Source of the DNA: Anadara kagoshimensis
Taxonomy: Eukaryota; Mollusca; Bivalvia; Arcoida; Arcidae
Direction: 5' to 3'
Assembly (NCBI GenBank): GCA_021292105.1
Contig: CM037867.1
Span: 12,169,183 to 12,233,182, forward strand
DNA length: 64,000 nt
Below the pieces are notes generated by a model, which was not told the DNA's origin, searched no databases, and was given only the letters and a program-made list of their open reading frames with translations. A program made the position numbers and the translations under genes. The first letter of the stretch is position 1. Each line of letters opens with the position of its first letter. Below are positions 59,961 through 64,000 of the stretch, piece after piece.

Positions 59961-60509
59961 CAGTACAGGCCTGTCAAAAGTTTAACATTAAGCAAACACA
60001 ATAGTACCGAAACAGCAGCTCAATTCAGCCCCTCGTTAGCTTCATCTAGAAAGCTTTTTGGCAGCCGTCATCTTTCTCTCGCCATTTTTTCTTCTTCTTC
60101 TTCTTATTCTTCTTTTTTGGTCCCTGACTATTCATTTCTCAACATCACTCGACAGCTTTAACATGCTTTTCGTTTGCTCGGTGTTAAATTGTCTACTGTT
60201 CTGAGTCCCTCATAAGCAATATTTAGACAGTCTTTTATGGCAGCCGTCATCATTCTCTCTCCATTTTTTTGGTCCCTGGCTATTCATATCTCGAACACTC
60301 GACAGCTTTAACTCCTTATTGTTTGCTCGGTGTTAAATTGTCTACTGATCTGAGTCCCTCATTAGCGAAATCTTGACAGTCTTTCGGTAGCCGTCATCTT
60401 TCTCGCTCCAAATTTTCGGTCTCTGGATATACATACCTCGGCCACTTGTCAGCCGACTTTCAAATTATTTTCGTTATCCCGGTGTTAAATTGTCAACAGT
60501 TCTGTACTG
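59961..60509. mobile_element. CAGTAC-type MITE expanded by internal repeats
   Basis: It starts cagtacaggcctgtcaaaag after TA and ends cagttctgtactg. About three internal units of 140-160 bp each contain ggcagccgtcat-ctttctc, a ggtccctg-ctattcat block, cgacagctttaac, and the TIR-like cggtgttaaattgtctactg. The normal family length is about 200 bp. Confidence 0.8.
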
Positions 60510-60514
60510 CATAT

Positions 60515-61230
60515 CTCGTGCTTCTTTAACATCGGAAGTTTTATAATCAATAAGTGTGTATAATGACAGCACAGCTACCACGTAATCGTTGACAACACAA
60601 ACATTTATACATGTAATTGTTCAGATTAAATAAACGCTTTCAGGATCCTTTCAAAAAAATATTGCATGTCACCACAGTTGTCAATTTTGTTAAAATAGAA
60701 AATAAAAAAACCCAAATAAATACTTCCCACAAAAGGTCTTTTTCAAGGAATATTTTTAACATGAATTATAGATTGTTTGTAGTTTTTAATCCTTTTCTAG
60801 ACTACATCCCAATTAAGACCTATTATATATATACTGTCATGGTGTAACAGAGATTTGGAGCAATATAGCAACGATTGTTTGTTAATAATAAAAAAGGCAA
60901 AACCGTAAAACCGACATACATTTTTAGAAAAAGTTTACGTACTGTTCCTCCAAACATCAGGATCAAGAATATCACACGTGAATAAACAATATTAAAATGT
61001 TAAAAGCATGCAATATTTCAGTCTTTTTCTGAGAATTTGTATGTTTTGGGTTCTTTTAAACGACCGTGGAAAAGGAATAGTGCTTGTGTTTTTAGCTTTT
61101 AGTAACTTTTAAACTTCAACCATAGTGACTTTTAGCCATTTAACAACATAAGTAGTTTTCAGTGAAGCACCAGTGTTTTATTCAACGTTTTTACTCGATA
61201 GAGATTCTTCTTCTACGTAGGGATTTTCAG
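60515..61230. other. AT-rich stretch, no gene seen
   Basis: No supported gene. Confidence 0.4.
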
Positions 61231-61372
61231 ATTACAAAATATGACCGTCATCACAATACTCATAATAAGAATGGTTCCTCTGTATCCTAAATTATTCTGG
61301 ATATATGTGATGTCATGTAGTTCCGTGTTTCTTTCATTCTCAATTTTAATTTTGTATGTGGAGGTTGTAGGT

Positions 61373-61914
61373 TACGAAAGCCTATTAAGCTCATGAATAA
61401 AAAAAATTAAAAGGCGTAATAACGCGAAATAAAGGCGTTATAATGCGAAAAAAGGCCTTTAGAAAGGCGTAATAACGCGAATTAAAAGGCGTTATAACGC
61501 GAAATAAAGGCGTATTAACGCGAAATAAAGGCGAAATAACGCGAAATAAAGGCGTAATAACGCGAATTAAAAGGCGTAATAACGCGAATTAAAAGGCGTT
61601 ATAACGCGAAATAAAGGCGTATTAACGCGAAATAAAGGCGAAATAACGCGAAATAAAGGCGTAATAACGCGAATTAAAAGGCGTTATAACGCGAATTAAA
61701 AGGCGTTATAACGCGAAATAAAGGCGTATTAACGCGAAATAAAGGCGTAATAACGCGAATTGAAAGGCGTTATAACGCGAATTAAAAGGCGTTATAACGT
61801 GAAATAAAGGCTAATTAACGCGAAGTTAAGATGCCTTCCATAATGATGTGGAGGTCCTGGGGTTTAATCTCTACCCCCCCCCCCCACACACACACACTTT
61901 ACATATATATTAAG

Positions 61915-61948
<34 letters not shown>

Positions 61949-62627
61949 GTGTGTGTGTGTTTCCTGCACAACTATGTGTAATGTAATAAGCTGTTTTATA
62001 TGTATTTATTCTATGAAAATTAACAAAAAAAACTGCACATCATCCGATCCTGCGCTGAAATGAACATACTATTTCAGTAAGGTTTCTTTTCAATGTTGAA
62101 GTGTTGTTTTTTTCATAAAGAGTATCATTTTATATATGGGGATGGAAATCTTTTAAGTAATCTGAAATATAAACTTTGATAAACATTGGCAATGTACACA
62201 AGGCTATTTATTAAAAAGTTCCTGTCCAATTGTCAATCGCTAACTTTTAACACTTTCTGACATCTTCGTATGAATAGATCTACAGTTGCCTTAAGCTATT
62301 CAAACTAAAACCAATCTGTTTGTGGTGAGGGTTGTTAACATTCTCCAGGGAAGTGACTGCTCTATATATAGACAAAAAGGCGTTATTACGCCTTTTAATT
62401 CGCGTTATTATGCCTTTCGATTCGCGTTAATACGCCTTTCTAAAAGCGTTATAACGCCTTTCAATTCGCGTTATTACGCCTTTATTTCGCGTTATAACGC
62501 CTTTCAATTCGCGTTATTACGCCTTTCTAAAGGCGTTATAACGCCTTTTTTTCGCATTATAACGCCTTTATTTCGCGTTATTACGCCTTTTAATTTTTTT
62601 TATTCATGAGCTTAATAGGCTTTCGTA
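61373..62627. mobile_element. Foldback element with palindromic minisatellite arms
   Basis: The ends are exact inverted repeats beginning tacgaaagcctattaagctc, identical for about 70-80 bp. The flanks carry the direct repeat GTAGGT (61367-61372 and 62628-62633), a 6-bp target duplication. The arms then consist of 20-22 bp units (ggcgtaataacgcg plus aattaaaa or aaataaa): about 19 units on the left (61405-61830) and about 10, inverted, on the right (62378-62592). Each unit core, gcgttataacgc, is itself palindromic. The core of about 550 bp holds a CA/GT microsatellite and no ORF of note. Non-autonomous; superfamily unknown. Confidence 0.88.
61873..61962. repeat. C-run plus (CA)n/(GT)n microsatellite
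   Basis: A C13-type run, a short CA run, a spacer, then about 19 GT units, inside the foldback core. Confidence 0.9.
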
Positions 62628-62709
62628 GTAGGTACCTAGACAGGAGGTGCTTAAACTTCCGGAGCTCTTGACGTGGTGGAATTTAACGCGCTTTTATATC
62701 AAATGACCG

Positions 62710-63180
62710 ACTAAAGCAATTGGTATAAGTTATTATACATTTATACATTTGAATAAGTTTTTGGTTTAGGTCAATCATACAATTTTCAGAAACGTCTTAC
62801 TTAAAATTAAATTATGTTTGGCAGCATTGTTATATATAATTGACAAACTTGGAACTTGAATTGTGTCCTCCATTTTCAATTTTAAAAATCTACGTTAGTG
62901 TTTCTAAAAAATCCCCGAATATTTATAAACAATTTCAACTTGTTAATTATACTACCACGTCTTAATTAAATATCTGTTCATAGTAATAAGTCCACTCCTA
63001 AAACGGTAACCTAACACACCGGACATATGGCGTAGTTTGACGTATCTGCCAATATTAAAGAATTAATGTTAATATTTACTTTAAAAAAAGGACTTTTCTT
63101 GTTAAAAATGGAATTGATATCTATAGATTCGCTTTTAAGTACATAATAGACCCAACCTTATTAGAACAATAAGCTATTGA
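62710..63180. other. AT-rich stretch, no gene seen
   Basis: No supported gene. Confidence 0.4.
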
Positions 63181-63182
63181 AT

Positions 63183-63375
63183 CAGTGCCTTATCACCACC
63201 TGAACTCAGCGCTTCGTTTACTATATCTTGCCAGAAATTCGCCAGCTGGTATTTACATCTCTGCAGCTTTTCGACTACTTGCTGTCGACATTTTGGCCAC
63301 CACTCGGCAGCCGAGCTTTGACATCTTTTCATTATATATAGCTCAGTGTTTAACTTGCCACTGGTCTATACTGTC
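63183..63375. mobile_element. CAGTAC-type MITE, diverged copy
   Basis: Internal ctgcagcttttcgact, ccactcggcagccgagcttt and the right end gctcagtgtttaacttgcca match the family. The left end is weak. The frame over it (63185-63394) is incidental. Confidence 0.6.
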
Positions 63376-63625
63376 CATCTTCAAATATCCCTAAAAACGT
63401 CTGCTAAATAACGTCAGAAAATTATTCAAAGATTATGAAACATTCACCGCCTTCATCGTGCAAGATATTCAGAACAACAAACAGAAAATCACAAATCTTA
63501 AAAAGGTGACGAAAATAATTATGTAGATTGACAAAATAGATGATAACAAATGCATTATTGGAAATTCTATTAAACGGAATTTTATGATCACCGAGTTAAA
63601 TGAATGGTTTGACTGTAAACACATA

Positions 63626-63822
63626 CAGTACAGATATGTCGAAAGTTGAACATTGAGCTAACGAAAGGAAGTCGAATGTTCGGCTGCCGAGTGGCTGCTA
63701 TATGATATAGCTAGTGAAACAAAAAGCTGCCGAAAACCAGTCAAGATATAGCTCATGAGAGGCCGAGATGAGCTGCTAACTTGGCACTAATTCGTTAGCT
63801 TAGTGTTTAAGGTGTGATATAT
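63626..63822. mobile_element. CAGTAC-type MITE copy
   Basis: TA then cagtacagatatgtcgaaag, internal cggctgccgagtggctg and aaaaagctgccgaaa, right end cgttagcttagtgtttaagg. The terminal bases on the right have decayed. Confidence 0.75.
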
Positions 63823-64000
63823 AAAATGTAATATTTACAATAGCAATAGCTTTGCTTCAATAAAGTATTTGATAGCGACTATACTTTGCAACTTCATGGA
63901 GACATTGCTCCACGTGCTGGCGTGATGACATCAGATGTCTAATGCTCTCGTTGACTGACAGGAAACGACGCATTTTTTAAGAAGGTGCGCCAACAGCGCA

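Larger units (their letters stand above)
61235..62705 (+). mobile_element. Retroelement 3' fragment split by a foldback element
   Basis: The left part (61235-61372) has tatgaccgtcatcacaatac, attattctggatatatgtga, gtagttccgtgtttctttca and ggaggttgtaggt. The right part (62628-62705) resumes with gtaggtacctagacaggagg, tgcttaaacttccggagc and gtggaatttaacg. Removing the insert restores the order of the shared tail. Confidence 0.75.

Noticed and set aside
61405-61830. Plasmid or phage iteron origin
   Set aside because: The 20-22 bp repeats lie within TIRs with a target duplication in eukaryotic sequence, so a transposable element explains them.

Overview
This is a eukaryotic nuclear window: AT-rich, intron-bearing, and dominated by mobile-element debris, with no operons, ribosome binding sites or long open frames. 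A secreted EPN-type C-type lectin gene, several tRNA-derived SINE families with a shared 3' end, numerous short inverted-repeat transposons (MITEs) and long microsatellites together suggest a mollusc, most likely a bivalve. That placement is an inference from repeat and gene style, not from a diagnostic marker.

Only one host gene can be supported with confidence: a four-exon C-type lectin on the + strand (30794-34449). It has a signal-peptide exon, three CTLD exons, matching intron phases and all expected disulfide cysteines. Its first exon lies inside the second copy of a roughly 3 kb tandem duplication (25289-28620 and 28621-31285). The first copy carries a matching signal-peptide exon that has lost its ATG. 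Introns 1 and 2 hold SINEs and CT/GT microsatellites. A second, weaker coding candidate is a 91-codon frame followed by six in-frame 45-bp repeats (5555-6228), interrupted by what looks like a single-base frameshift.

The rest is layered repeat history. One retroelement family (reverse transcriptase with a YIDD box, a conserved C-terminus and a long shared 3' tail) accounts for more than 20 dispersed fragments on both strands between 3.6 and 62.7 kb. Later elements landed in it: a SINE (58533-58901) and a 1.25-kb foldback element built of near-palindromic 20-22 bp repeats (61373-62627, 6-bp target duplication). A 12-copy, about 120-bp satellite (44551-45999) lies between inverted copies of the same retroelement tail and seems to be made from it. 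One of its monomers is split by a 988-bp TTAA-flanked foldback MITE.

Layout: 0-5.5 kb, retroelement and SINE fragments plus a near-perfect 65-bp-arm hairpin. 5.5-6.3 kb, broken repeat-protein frame. 6.4-21.7 kb, four diverged copies of one repeat arranged as inverted pairs sharing a midpoint near 14.1 kb. 21.9-25.2 kb, a TIR element and a retroelement copy. 25.3-34.5 kb, segmental duplication and lectin gene. 34.5-52.2 kb, SINEs, retroelement fragments and satellite. 53-64 kb, a CAGTAC-ended MITE family, minisatellites, an LTR-like module and the foldback element.
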